From Pseudomonadota bacterium (GTDB taxonomy: Bacteria > Desulfobacterota > WTBG01 > CAIYCZ01), in the NCBI GenBank assembly GCA_026388865.1, contig JAPLIX010000032.1, positions 1 to 5,091 on the forward strand: a stretch of 5,091 bases of DNA, given 5' to 3'. This document shows, piece by piece, positions 1 through 4,545 of this stretch (positions are counted from its first letter, which is position 1; each line of letters starts with the position of its first letter). The notes under the pieces are model-generated. The model did not search any database. It had not been told where the DNA came from and worked only from the letters and a program-made list of their open reading frames with translations. The position numbers and the translations under genes were made by a program.

Positions 1-29
1 TCCAGCCCTACGTAATATACTTGTTCCAT
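1..29 (-). CDS. 5' end of a probable IS110-type transposase gene (partial)
   Basis: Only nine complete codons are in the window, reading MEQVYYVGL on the minus strand, and the next codon begins with GA (Asp or Glu). The start is well supported: an AAAGGAGA Shine-Dalgarno (35-42) has its AGGAG core six bases upstream of the ATG at 27-29. A short lead-in followed by a hydrophobic strand and GLD or GID is how IS110-family DEDD transposases begin, the Asp being the first catalytic acid. Nine residues cannot prove this, and other RNase H-fold or ASKHA-fold proteins start in a similar way. The gene runs off the left edge. It lies downstream of the toxin-antitoxin genes on the same strand, so read-through transcription could reach it. 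Confidence 0.42.
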
Positions 30-30
30 T

Positions 31-103
31 GCGATCTCCTTTCTTTGTGCTGTATGTGTTTGTTTTTTTGCATCCCACATATTAGCACGGGAAAGGAGAT
101 TGC
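31..103 (-). promoter_or_regulatory. Long imperfect hairpin that hides the Shine-Dalgarno of the edge gene
   Basis: In the minus-strand transcript the segment at 85-103 can pair with 31-50: two pairs, one A/C mismatch, ten unbroken pairs, a small internal loop, then four more pairs. A further six pairs form between 76-81 and 53-58 (UAUGUG with CACAUA), leaving a 17-nt loop. That makes about 22 pairs in total. The paired bases include the whole AAAGGAGA ribosome binding site of the gene starting at 29, while the ATG sits just outside the stem. A transcript entering from upstream would carry both arms and mask the site; one initiated within 85-103 or closer to the gene would not. Masked start sites of this kind are known in transposase mRNAs such as those of IS10 and IS200. 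The pairing is directly visible; the regulatory role is inferred. Confidence 0.55.
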
Positions 104-248
104 GTAATCTTCCTTATTAGCTCTTCGTATGCATTCTATCAGCCACTAATTAAATAAAGACATATCCCCGGAAGAAAAGGCATTCACCATAAAACAGAAT
201 GAGAATCAATCTTCCAGAATACTGCTCAAACCACCGGTTGTGCAAAGT
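104..248 (-). other. AT-rich non-coding stretch, possible left end of the insertion element
   Basis: No ORF with a usable start and ribosome site is visible on either strand; the longest minus-strand ATG frame here is about 14 codons. The stretch separates the antitoxin stop codon from the hairpin before the edge gene. If that gene is an IS110-group transposase, the left end of the element should lie here, and in that group the left-end non-coding segment encodes the bridge RNA. The total gap of about 219 bases (30-248) is large enough. No terminal repeat or element boundary could be recognised, and no convincing terminator follows the antitoxin gene. Confidence 0.22.
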
Positions 249-479
249 CTATAGCTGGTGTGCTGCGTATTCGTCAAGAAGCCGTCTGATCATTTTCTGG
301 TATTTTGTTTTATGCTTCCGGGCCTCTTCCTTGAAAAACTCCACGCTTGTTTTGCTCAAAGAAATAGTTACTTTTATAGTTTCATCCTTTAAAACAAGCT
401 CTCTCGGAGACGGGAGGAAGTCAGACACTTTCCTGACTTTTCCCATCGGCTCATTGGTGTATTTCATTTTCTTCTTCAT
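249..479 (-). CDS. Ribbon-helix-helix (CopG/BrnA-like) antitoxin
   Basis: A 76-residue basic protein whose C-terminal half fits a ribbon-helix-helix DNA-binding domain: a strand at residues 35-42 (KVTISLS), a helix at about 44-57 rich in Glu and Lys, a turn, then a helix at about 59-73 (KYQKMIRRLLDEYA). The N-terminal half is charged and probably contacts the toxin. It directly follows the BrnT-type toxin gene and overlaps its end by 29 bases, the usual toxin-first order of BrnT modules. The expected role is to neutralise the toxin and, as a dimer on operator DNA, to repress the shared promoter. The start at 479 is supported by AAGGGG at 490-495, with ten bases between; an in-frame ATG four codons later is less well placed. 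It resembles the CopG-type partner of BrnT more than classical BrnA, so no symbol is given. Confidence 0.82.
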   Translation of the reverse strand: MKKKMKYTNEPMGKVRKVSDFLPSPRELVLKDETIKVTISLSKTSVEFFKEEARKHKTKYQKMIRRLLDEYAAHQL

Positions 480-744
480 ATAGTTTCTTCCCCTTTCGCC
501 AGAATCCGGCGCCTATGATTCTGATGATATTATTGCGATAGGTAAACCGCACGGTTAGAATTTCTCCGGCAATGTTACCAAGGCAGTAAAATCTCTTTTC
601 ATCGCTGCTGTGACTGAGGTCTTCAAGGATAATACGGTGTTCATCGAGAAAAGCCAGTTGCGCAACAGCAAAAGACACCCCATGCTTCTTCTGGTTCTGA
701 CGGTCCTTTGTATCATCCCATTCAAAATGAGTACCTTTTCGCAT
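451..744 (-). CDS. brnT: BrnT-family ribonuclease toxin
   Basis: A 97-residue protein with the BrnT layout: FEWDD near the N-terminus (residues 7-11), NQKKHGVSF at 17-25, the LGNIAGEILTVRFTYR strand region at 55-70, and RIIGAGFWRKGKKLY at 75-89. BrnT toxins have a RelE-like fold and inhibit translation by cleaving RNA. In most family members the last motif reads ISAR followed by A and later E and Y; here it reads IGAG with an aromatic and RKGKK, a variant form. The start is fixed: an in-frame TAA lies at 760-762 and no other start codon occurs between it and the ATG at 742-744. No Shine-Dalgarno precedes the ATG, and a promoter ends six bases upstream, so the mRNA is probably leaderless. It is co-transcribed with the overlapping antitoxin gene. 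Confidence 0.88.
   Translation of the reverse strand: MRKGTHFEWDDTKDRQNQKKHGVSFAVAQLAFLDEHRIILEDLSHSSDEKRFYCLGNIAGEILTVRFTYRNNIIRIIGAGFWRKGKKLYEEENEIHQ
490..495 (-). promoter_or_regulatory. Shine-Dalgarno of the antitoxin gene
   Basis: AAGGGG on the minus strand lies ten bases before the antitoxin ATG at 479 and inside the toxin coding sequence. The antitoxin therefore has its own strong site while the toxin has none, which could favour antitoxin synthesis from the shared mRNA. Confidence 0.6.
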
Positions 745-779
745 ATAGTTACTATAATGTTAATATGGCGATATAGCAA
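744..779 (-). promoter_or_regulatory. Toxin-antitoxin promoter with operator-like palindrome
   Basis: On the minus strand a -35 box TTGCTA (774-779, four of six matches) and a -10 box TATAGT (751-756, five of six) are exactly 17 bases apart. Transcription would start at about position 744, the A of the toxin ATG. A perfect 13-base palindrome, TATAGT-A-ACTATA on the minus strand (744-756), covers the -10 box up to the start codon, and a second weak one (ATAT-N4-ATAT, 763-774) lies in the spacer. The palindromes are candidate operators for the ribbon-helix-helix antitoxin, in line with the autorepression known for such modules. The boxes and symmetry are seen; binding is inferred. Confidence 0.55.
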
Positions 780-908
780 TACAAAAGTATGTACTGAAAA
801 GGTTAAGTTTGCACTATTGATTATTGAAGACTCAGGACTCCAGTTTTTTTATCTTCTCGCGCCAGTGAATTTCAGTTATAATCTTATTTATAGTTGTCCA
901 GAATAGAG

Positions 909-939
909 ATTGCCGATCCCGATAAATCGGGATCGCAAT
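909..939. repeat. Palindromic (REP-like) element
   Basis: A perfect 9-bp inverted repeat (914-922 with 927-935, CGATCCCGA/TCGGGATCG) closes on a TAAA tetraloop. It is extended by four more pairs (ATTG 909-912 with CAAT 936-939) past one unpaired C at 913. The unpaired base suggests a near-perfect 14-bp element that lost one base on the right arm. It lies between the toxin promoter and the radical SAM start codon. Short elements of this shape often recur between genes in genomes of uncultured anaerobes (from memory). Only one copy is in the window. Confidence 0.6.
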
Positions 940-953
940 GACGGCGTGGCTTA

Positions 954-959
954 CATAAT
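954..959 (+). promoter_or_regulatory. Candidate -10 box for a leaderless radical SAM mRNA
   Basis: CATAAT matches the -10 consensus in five of six positions and lies seven bases before the ATG at 967, the spacing expected for a leaderless transcript. No Shine-Dalgarno is present. No good -35 box is found 16-18 bases further upstream. A perfect TATAAT at 877-882 is an alternative that would give a leader of about 80 bases containing the palindrome; it also lacks a good -35 box. Confidence 0.28.
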
Positions 960-966
960 TCCCCCT

Positions 967-2241
967 ATGAGAGTCCTTCTTATCTCCGCCAACACTTCTG
1001 ACATCAACATGCCCACGCTGCCGTTGGGGCTGGTGTGCGTGGCCACGGCCACCAAGGCTGCCGGGCACGAGGTAGAGGTCCTTGATCTTCTCTCACGGCA
1101 GGAGCCGCTGGCGCAGGTGAAGGCCGCGATAGAAAGCTTGCGGCCGGAGGTCATCGGCATATCGGTTAGAAACATTGATGACCAGAGTATGGAGAACACC
1201 CGGTTTCTGCTGCAGGAGGTTAAAGATGTAATCGCAGCCTGCCGCGCGCATTCCCGAGCCCTGATAATTCTTGGCGGAGCCGGTTACAGCATATTTCCTG
1301 AAAGCGTGCTCTCATTCCTGGGCGCTGATGCCGGCATCCAGGGCGAAGGGGAGGCGGCATTTCTCGCGTTGCTGGAAAAACTGCAGAAGGGATTAAGATT
1401 ATCGGACATCCCCGGCATCTATCTTCCCAATCGCGGGCTGCAGGGCGAAAGACTCTTTACCGGAAATCTTGACAGCATCCCCTTTCCCGATGAACACCTC
1501 TGGACTCTGCCGCCAACTGCGGGCGAAGATATTCTCATCCCGCTTCAGACCAGGCGCGGCTGCGCTCTCGGCTGCAATTACTGCTCTACGGCAACCATCG
1601 AGGGAACAGCTCTGCGCAAGCGCTCAGTTGAAGCGGTTGTTGATGGCCTCACCCGTCATGCCGCGGCAGGCTTCAAGCGTTTTTATTTCACCGACAACAC
1701 CTTCAACATGCCGCCCTCATACGCGCTTGAGCTGTGCCAGCGGATCATAGAAAGAAAATTAGATATAACCTGGGTGTGTATCCTCTATCCGGGCAATATT
1801 GAGGAAGAGCTGATAAGCACAATGGCGGATGCCGGCTGCCGGGAAGTGAGCCTGGGGTTTGAGAGCGGCTGCGAGAAGATTCTTGCTGTCATGAACAAGA
1901 AATATACCCTTGCCGAGGTGCGAAGAACTTCAGAGCTTCTGGCCAAATATAAAATCAAGCAGATGGGGTTTCTGCTTCTCGGCGGTCCGGGAGAAACGAG
2001 GGAAACGGTTGAAGAGAGCCTTATCTTCTCCGATTCGCTTCCCCTTGACGCCATGAAGATCACCATCGGCATCCGCATCTATCCCCACACGGCACTCGCT
2101 CAAACCGCCATTGCCGAAGGATTGATTTCACCGGACGATGACCTGCTGCTCCCCAGATTTTACATGGTGCCGGGACTTGTGGCGTGGCTGCGGGAGACGG
2201 TGGCCAGGTGGATGGCAACGCGGCCAGGCTGGACAATGTAA
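967..2241 (+). CDS. B12-binding-type radical SAM protein
   Basis: A 424-residue protein with two domains. Residues 1 to about 150 form a cobalamin-binding-like Rossmann domain: MRVLLIS strand, PLGLVCVATATKAAGHEVEVLDL, GISVRNID, GGAGYSIFPES at 103-113 and GEGE at 126-129. Residues from about 185 on form the radical SAM barrel, with the cluster motif C199-ALG-C203-NY-C206 and later DNTFN, LGFESG and LLLGGPGET. The canonical B12 DxHxxG motif is absent, as in many relatives, so any cobalamin would lack the usual His ligand. Related class B enzymes include methylases such as HpnP, but the substrate here is unknown. The C-terminus, ending in RPGWTM, matches how the family normally ends, so the protein is complete. 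The ATG at 967 is preferred over a TTG at 910, because the latter lies inside a palindromic repeat and the family similarity begins at MRVLLIS. It converges on the next gene. Confidence 0.88.
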   Translation: MRVLLISANTSDINMPTLPLGLVCVATATKAAGHEVEVLDLLSRQEPLAQVKAAIESLRPEVIGISVRNIDDQSMENTRFLLQEVKDVIAACRAHSRALIILGGAGYSIFPESVLSFLGADAGIQGEGEAAFLALLEKLQKGLRLSDIPGIYLPNRGLQGERLFTGNLDSIPFPDEHLWTLPPTAGEDILIPLQTRRGCALGCNYCSTATIEGTALRKRSVEAVVDGLTRHAAAGFKRFYFTDNTFNMPPSYALELCQRIIERKLDITWVCILYPGNIEEELISTMADAGCREVSLGFESGCEKILAVMNKKYTLAEVRRTSELLAKYKIKQMGFLLLGGPGETRETVEESLIFSDSLPLDAMKITIGIRIYPHTALAQTAIAEGLISPDDDLLLPRFYMVPGLVAWLRETVARWMATRPGWTM

Positions 2242-2248
2242 GAGCAGA

Positions 2249-2312
2249 AGGCACAAAGGCAACCCACCTTCGCGCAAGGCTACGGCGGGCAAGCAGGCAC
2301 AAAGGCACAAAG
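2249..2312. repeat. GGCACAAA direct repeats flanking an imperfect hairpin
   Basis: The 13-mer AGGCACAAAGGCA occurs twice (2249-2261 and 2295-2307). The 8-base unit GGCACAAA occurs at 2250-2257, 2296-2303 and 2304-2311, the last two in tandem. Between the copies is a GC-rich hairpin with arms 2263-2268 (CCCACC) and 2284-2289 (GGCGGG), one mismatch. It fills the first half of the gap after the radical SAM stop codon. No T run follows on either strand, so it is not a classical terminator. It looks like an intergenic repeat cassette of unknown role. Confidence 0.6.
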
Positions 2313-2332
2313 TAATTGCTGACCGCGATTTC

Positions 2333-2395
2333 AACTCAAAACTAAAAACTCAACACTTAAAACTCCGAACTCAGCACTCGTTTCTCAGCACTACT
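2333..2395. repeat. Nine-unit heptanucleotide tandem repeat
   Basis: Nine consecutive 7-base units fit the degenerate pattern (A/C)ACTCAA: AACTCAA, AACTAAA, AACTCAA, CACTTAA, AACTCCG, AACTCAG, CACTCGT, TTCTCAG and CACTACT. The period holds without a gap over 63 bases, although only two units are identical. The array fills the second half of the convergent gap and enters the end of the minus-strand radical SAM gene, whose TAG stop (391-393 of the 2300 block, positions 2391-2393) lies in the last unit. Short heptad arrays between genes are known in cyanobacteria (STRR sequences); this motif is different. Confidence 0.75.
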
Positions 2396-3716
2396 CATGC
2401 AATTTTGCCGGAGCTGCAGCAAAATTTTCTTTTGTGCGGTTATAGTAGCCGAACTGGAGTTGCGGAAATTCTGCGGCAAGTATTTTCTTAACTTTTCTAA
2501 TGCCGATGCCGGCCTCTCCTGTCGTTTCCATGGCCTTCAAATAGAAGTCAGGGTCAATATTTAAGTTCTTGAAATGAATCAGGTGGGGCTGCGTCTCCTC
2601 TATTATCTTAACCAGCGCCTCCACCTCTTCCCGCTGGTCAGTGATGCCGGGGAAGATGAGATAATTTATCATGGTGAAGACCCCGCGCTCACGGGCGCGT
2701 CGTATCGACTCGACAACATCCGCGAAGCTATAGTTCTGCGACCGGTAATATTTGTCATAGAGGTCTTTCCTCGCGCTGCTCAGGCTGATGCGGATGCTGT
2801 CAAGCCCGCTTTTGCAGATTGCCTCGACCCATTGCGGCACACTGCCGTTGGTATTTAAGTTAATGGTGCCCTGCTTAGTCTCCGCGCGTATTGCTGCGAT
2901 TGCCTCGCTGATCCTCTTCCACTGCGTGATGGGCTCCCCCTCGCAGCCCTGGCCAAAGCTTATGATGGGGTCAGCGGCCTCACCTAGATGGCGCACAAAC
3001 GGCGGAACGATCTCATCTATCGTCGGCACAAAACTGATCCGCTCCTGGGGCGCGAGGCAGGCGCTGTCCGGCAGAAGCGAAATGCAGCCGAGGCACTGGG
3101 AGTTGCAGGCCGGGCTCACGGGAATGGGGGCTTCCCAGCGGCGATGAAAAAAGTTTTTTGCCGCGAAGCAGTGGTACTCGCAGGCGCAGCGCTCCAGGTG
3201 CTTCAAGAGCCGGTTCCCGGGAAACTCCGCGTGCCGCTCGGCCACTTTCGCGGGGAGCGCGCGGTCATCAAACCGGTCAGGATGCCAGCGGAAGTTATCA
3301 TCAATCTCAAACGCGGGCGCGCAGTACTGGCCGTCCGCGTCCCCCACCGCGCTGTAGGCCCAGAGGGGCAGCTGGTAATCTTTCTTTGCGTAATCTACTG
3401 CCGGAAGCAGCAGCCGCACCCAGCCCTGCTGGATGAAGGCGGACACGGCGCTGCATTTCACCCTGCGCCTGCCGATTTTCATTTCATCCAGGCGCACCAC
3501 GGTTTTCTTTTTCGGGTCATAGCCGTAGGGCGGGCAGTTCGGGTGAAAAAAAAGCCTGCTCATGGGTGGCAGCATGGAGAGGTCTTCCGGGTCCGGCCGG
3601 ACGATAGACGAGCCGCTGCAGCCAAGCATCTCAAGATGGTCGTGGCTATAGATGGTGCCCTGCTCGTCTGCGTAGAGCAGTCTGGGGCGCTGGATTTTTT
3701 CTTTTTGATTTTTCAT
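2391..3716 (-). CDS. Uncharacterised radical SAM protein with long N-terminal domain
   Basis: A 441-residue protein from the ATG at 3714-3716. The first 200 residues or so are a domain unlike the SAM barrel (LLYADEQGTIYSH, LPLWAYSAVGDADGQY, then C177-A-C179-EYH-C183-FAAKNFF). The cluster motif C204-NSQ-C208-LG-C211 follows, then C220, GQGCEGEP at 255-262 in the place of the usual GGEP, NLNTNGS at 286-292, and IRISLSSAR, which are radical SAM barrel landmarks. Proteins with this whole layout occur in anaerobes as an unassigned family; reaction and substrate are unknown. It is the last gene of a minus-strand run and follows a flavodoxin gene by 57 bases. A TTG at 3740 with GGAG (3746-3749) five bases upstream would add eight residues and is a real alternative start; the ATG is chosen because it is the nearest ATG to the conserved region. 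Its stop codon lies in a heptad repeat array. Confidence 0.87.
   Translation of the reverse strand: MKNQKEKIQRPRLLYADEQGTIYSHDHLEMLGCSGSSIVRPDPEDLSMLPPMSRLFFHPNCPPYGYDPKKKTVVRLDEMKIGRRRVKCSAVSAFIQQGWVRLLLPAVDYAKKDYQLPLWAYSAVGDADGQYCAPAFEIDDNFRWHPDRFDDRALPAKVAERHAEFPGNRLLKHLERCACEYHCFAAKNFFHRRWEAPIPVSPACNSQCLGCISLLPDSACLAPQERISFVPTIDEIVPPFVRHLGEAADPIISFGQGCEGEPITQWKRISEAIAAIRAETKQGTINLNTNGSVPQWVEAICKSGLDSIRISLSSARKDLYDKYYRSQNYSFADVVESIRRARERGVFTMINYLIFPGITDQREEVEALVKIIEETQPHLIHFKNLNIDPDFYLKAMETTGEAGIGIRKVKKILAAEFPQLQFGYYNRTKENFAAAPAKLHE
2401..2433 (+). terminator. Possible terminator for the B12-type radical SAM gene
   Basis: A perfect 8-bp inverted repeat (AATTTTGC 2401-2408 with GCAAAATT 2419-2426) with a 10-base loop is followed on the plus strand by TTTT-C-TTTT (2425-2433). 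It lies about 160 bases after the plus-strand stop codon and inside the last codons of the opposing gene. The stem is AT-rich and therefore weak. No better terminator is visible in the convergent gap. Confidence 0.33.
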
Positions 3717-3773
3717 GCGTGGCTCAGTGGATGCTCGCAAGGTTGCTCCGGGTACTAGCGCACAAGCGGGTGG

Positions 3774-4328
3774 TCATGGTATGCCGGGCTTCCCCTTAAG
3801 CATGTTTGCCACCCGGATTGCGTCAAGCTTTACTGCACGCAGGTCTGCCTCATTGGGACGGCCGCGGATGTCACCCAGCCGCCCCATGGTGCTCATCTCG
3901 AGCGAGCCGTGAAACTCGCCCACCACGTACCACTCACCAAGAATGGTGAAGCCGAGGTGCTCGAAGAACTGTGCGGCGTAGAGCACGGGCGGTATGGCCT
4001 CGCGAATGCCGGTGTGCGGGCCGGAATAGGTGCAGAAAATTACCGCATTCTTCCCCGGCAGCTTCGGCGCCCCTTCTATGACGCGCTTCTGGCTGCGGTA
4101 GGCGTTGAATTTTGTTTTAAGAAATTCATCCATGGGTTTGGGCACCCGCCACTGGTAGGAGGGGAATCCGACGCACACCAGATCATAAGAAAAAAAGTCA
4201 AGGTCCCCGGCATCCTCAACGCGGGTGAGCAGGGCGTCCACGCCGGCTTCCCTGAAACCCTCCTCGATGGCCCGTGCCACTTTCTTCGTGTTGCCGGTCT
4301 TTGACCAGTAAACGATTATTGCATTCAT
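3774..4328 (-). CDS. Flavodoxin-family protein
   Basis: A 184-residue soluble protein with a flavodoxin fold. The FMN phosphate loop is SKTGNTKK at residues 9-16, after the first strand IIVYW. The second strand and loop read LVCVGFPSYQW (about 51-61) and the third FCTYSGPHTG (about 98-107), with an aromatic in each loop as expected for flavin stacking. The tail GRLGDIRGRPNEADL is typical of flavodoxin-like proteins in anaerobes. The length is slightly above that of short flavodoxins (about 140-170). The start is supported by AGGAG at 4338-4342, nine bases upstream. It is a one-electron carrier in the cytoplasm. The next gene, a radical SAM protein, begins 57 bases downstream (33 if the TTG start is used), and flavodoxins are known reductants of radical SAM clusters, so it may be the electron donor of that enzyme; this is inferred from position. 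Confidence 0.9.
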   Translation of the reverse strand: MNAIIVYWSKTGNTKKVARAIEEGFREAGVDALLTRVEDAGDLDFFSYDLVCVGFPSYQWRVPKPMDEFLKTKFNAYRSQKRVIEGAPKLPGKNAVIFCTYSGPHTGIREAIPPVLYAAQFFEHLGFTILGEWYVVGEFHGSLEMSTMGRLGDIRGRPNEADLRAVKLDAIRVANMLKGKPGIP

Positions 4329-4337
4329 GAGAAATTT

Positions 4338-4342
4338 CTCCT
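4338..4342 (-). promoter_or_regulatory. Shine-Dalgarno of the flavodoxin gene
   Basis: AGGAG on the minus strand lies nine bases before the ATG at 4326-4328. The spacer and part of the site form a perfect 12-base palindrome (GAGAAATTTCTC, 4329-4340), which could be chance at this length. Confidence 0.65.
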
Positions 4343-4367
4343 GAGACCTTATTTCTTCAGTCAGTGG

Positions 4368-4527
4368 TTATTTTTTAAAACGCAAAACCTGGTACTGCCC
4401 GTTGCCACAGGTGTTGTGCATGGGCAGCACTTCTCCCCAGCCGCTAGTATCAAAGGGGCTAAAGCTGAATTCAAAAAAACATTGTGAACGTTATAGAATC
4501 ACGGCCCGGTATTTTCTTGAATCTCAT
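4368..4527 (-). pseudogene. Small ORF interrupted by a frameshift at a T7 run
   Basis: An ATG at 4525-4527 has AAGGG six bases upstream (4534-4538) and reads 18 codons (MRFKKIPGRDSITFTMFF) to a TGA at 4471-4473. Just before the TGA is a run of seven T (4473-4479). Removing one T, or a +1 shift there, continues into a 34-codon open frame ending in TAA at 4368-4370, giving a 52-residue product with DTSGWGEVLPMHNTCGNGQY in its second half. The second frame has no start of its own with a ribosome site, and an in-frame stop lies just upstream of it. The ORF sits 18 bases after lgt and 39 before the flavodoxin gene, filling the gap with operon-like spacing. No family is recognised. It may be a broken small gene, a real gene using slippage, an assembly error, or chance. 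Confidence 0.33.
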
Positions 4528-4545
4528 GCGCGACCCTTTTTAATT

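Noticed and set aside
199..483. Plus-strand ORF of 94 codons opposite the antitoxin gene
   Set aside because: It is the shadow of the ribbon-helix-helix gene, which has a ribosome site, a partner and a domain.
610..906. Plus-strand ORF of 98 codons across the toxin gene and its promoter
   Set aside because: It is antisense to brnT and covers the divergent promoter region; the translation has no domain.
910..966. TTG start extending the B12-type radical SAM protein by 19 residues
   Set aside because: The added codons lie within the palindromic repeat and show no family similarity; the ATG at 967 starts the conserved strand directly.
2333..2395. Heptad array considered as a CRISPR array
   Set aside because: The units are only seven bases with no spacers, so it is a simple tandem repeat.
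2988..3758. Plus-strand ORF of 256 codons opposite the second radical SAM gene
   Set aside because: It is antisense to a gene with clear radical SAM motifs, and its translation has no recognisable domain; GC-rich genes often give such shadows.
4329..4340. Perfect 12-base palindrome before the flavodoxin start as an operator
   Set aside because: About one such palindrome is expected by chance in five kilobases, and it overlaps the ribosome site rather than a promoter.
4395..4427. Six-base inverted repeat CTGCCC/GGGCAG as a riboswitch or terminator stem
   Set aside because: The loop is long, no T run follows, and no known riboswitch core was recognised; it lies within the small ORF.
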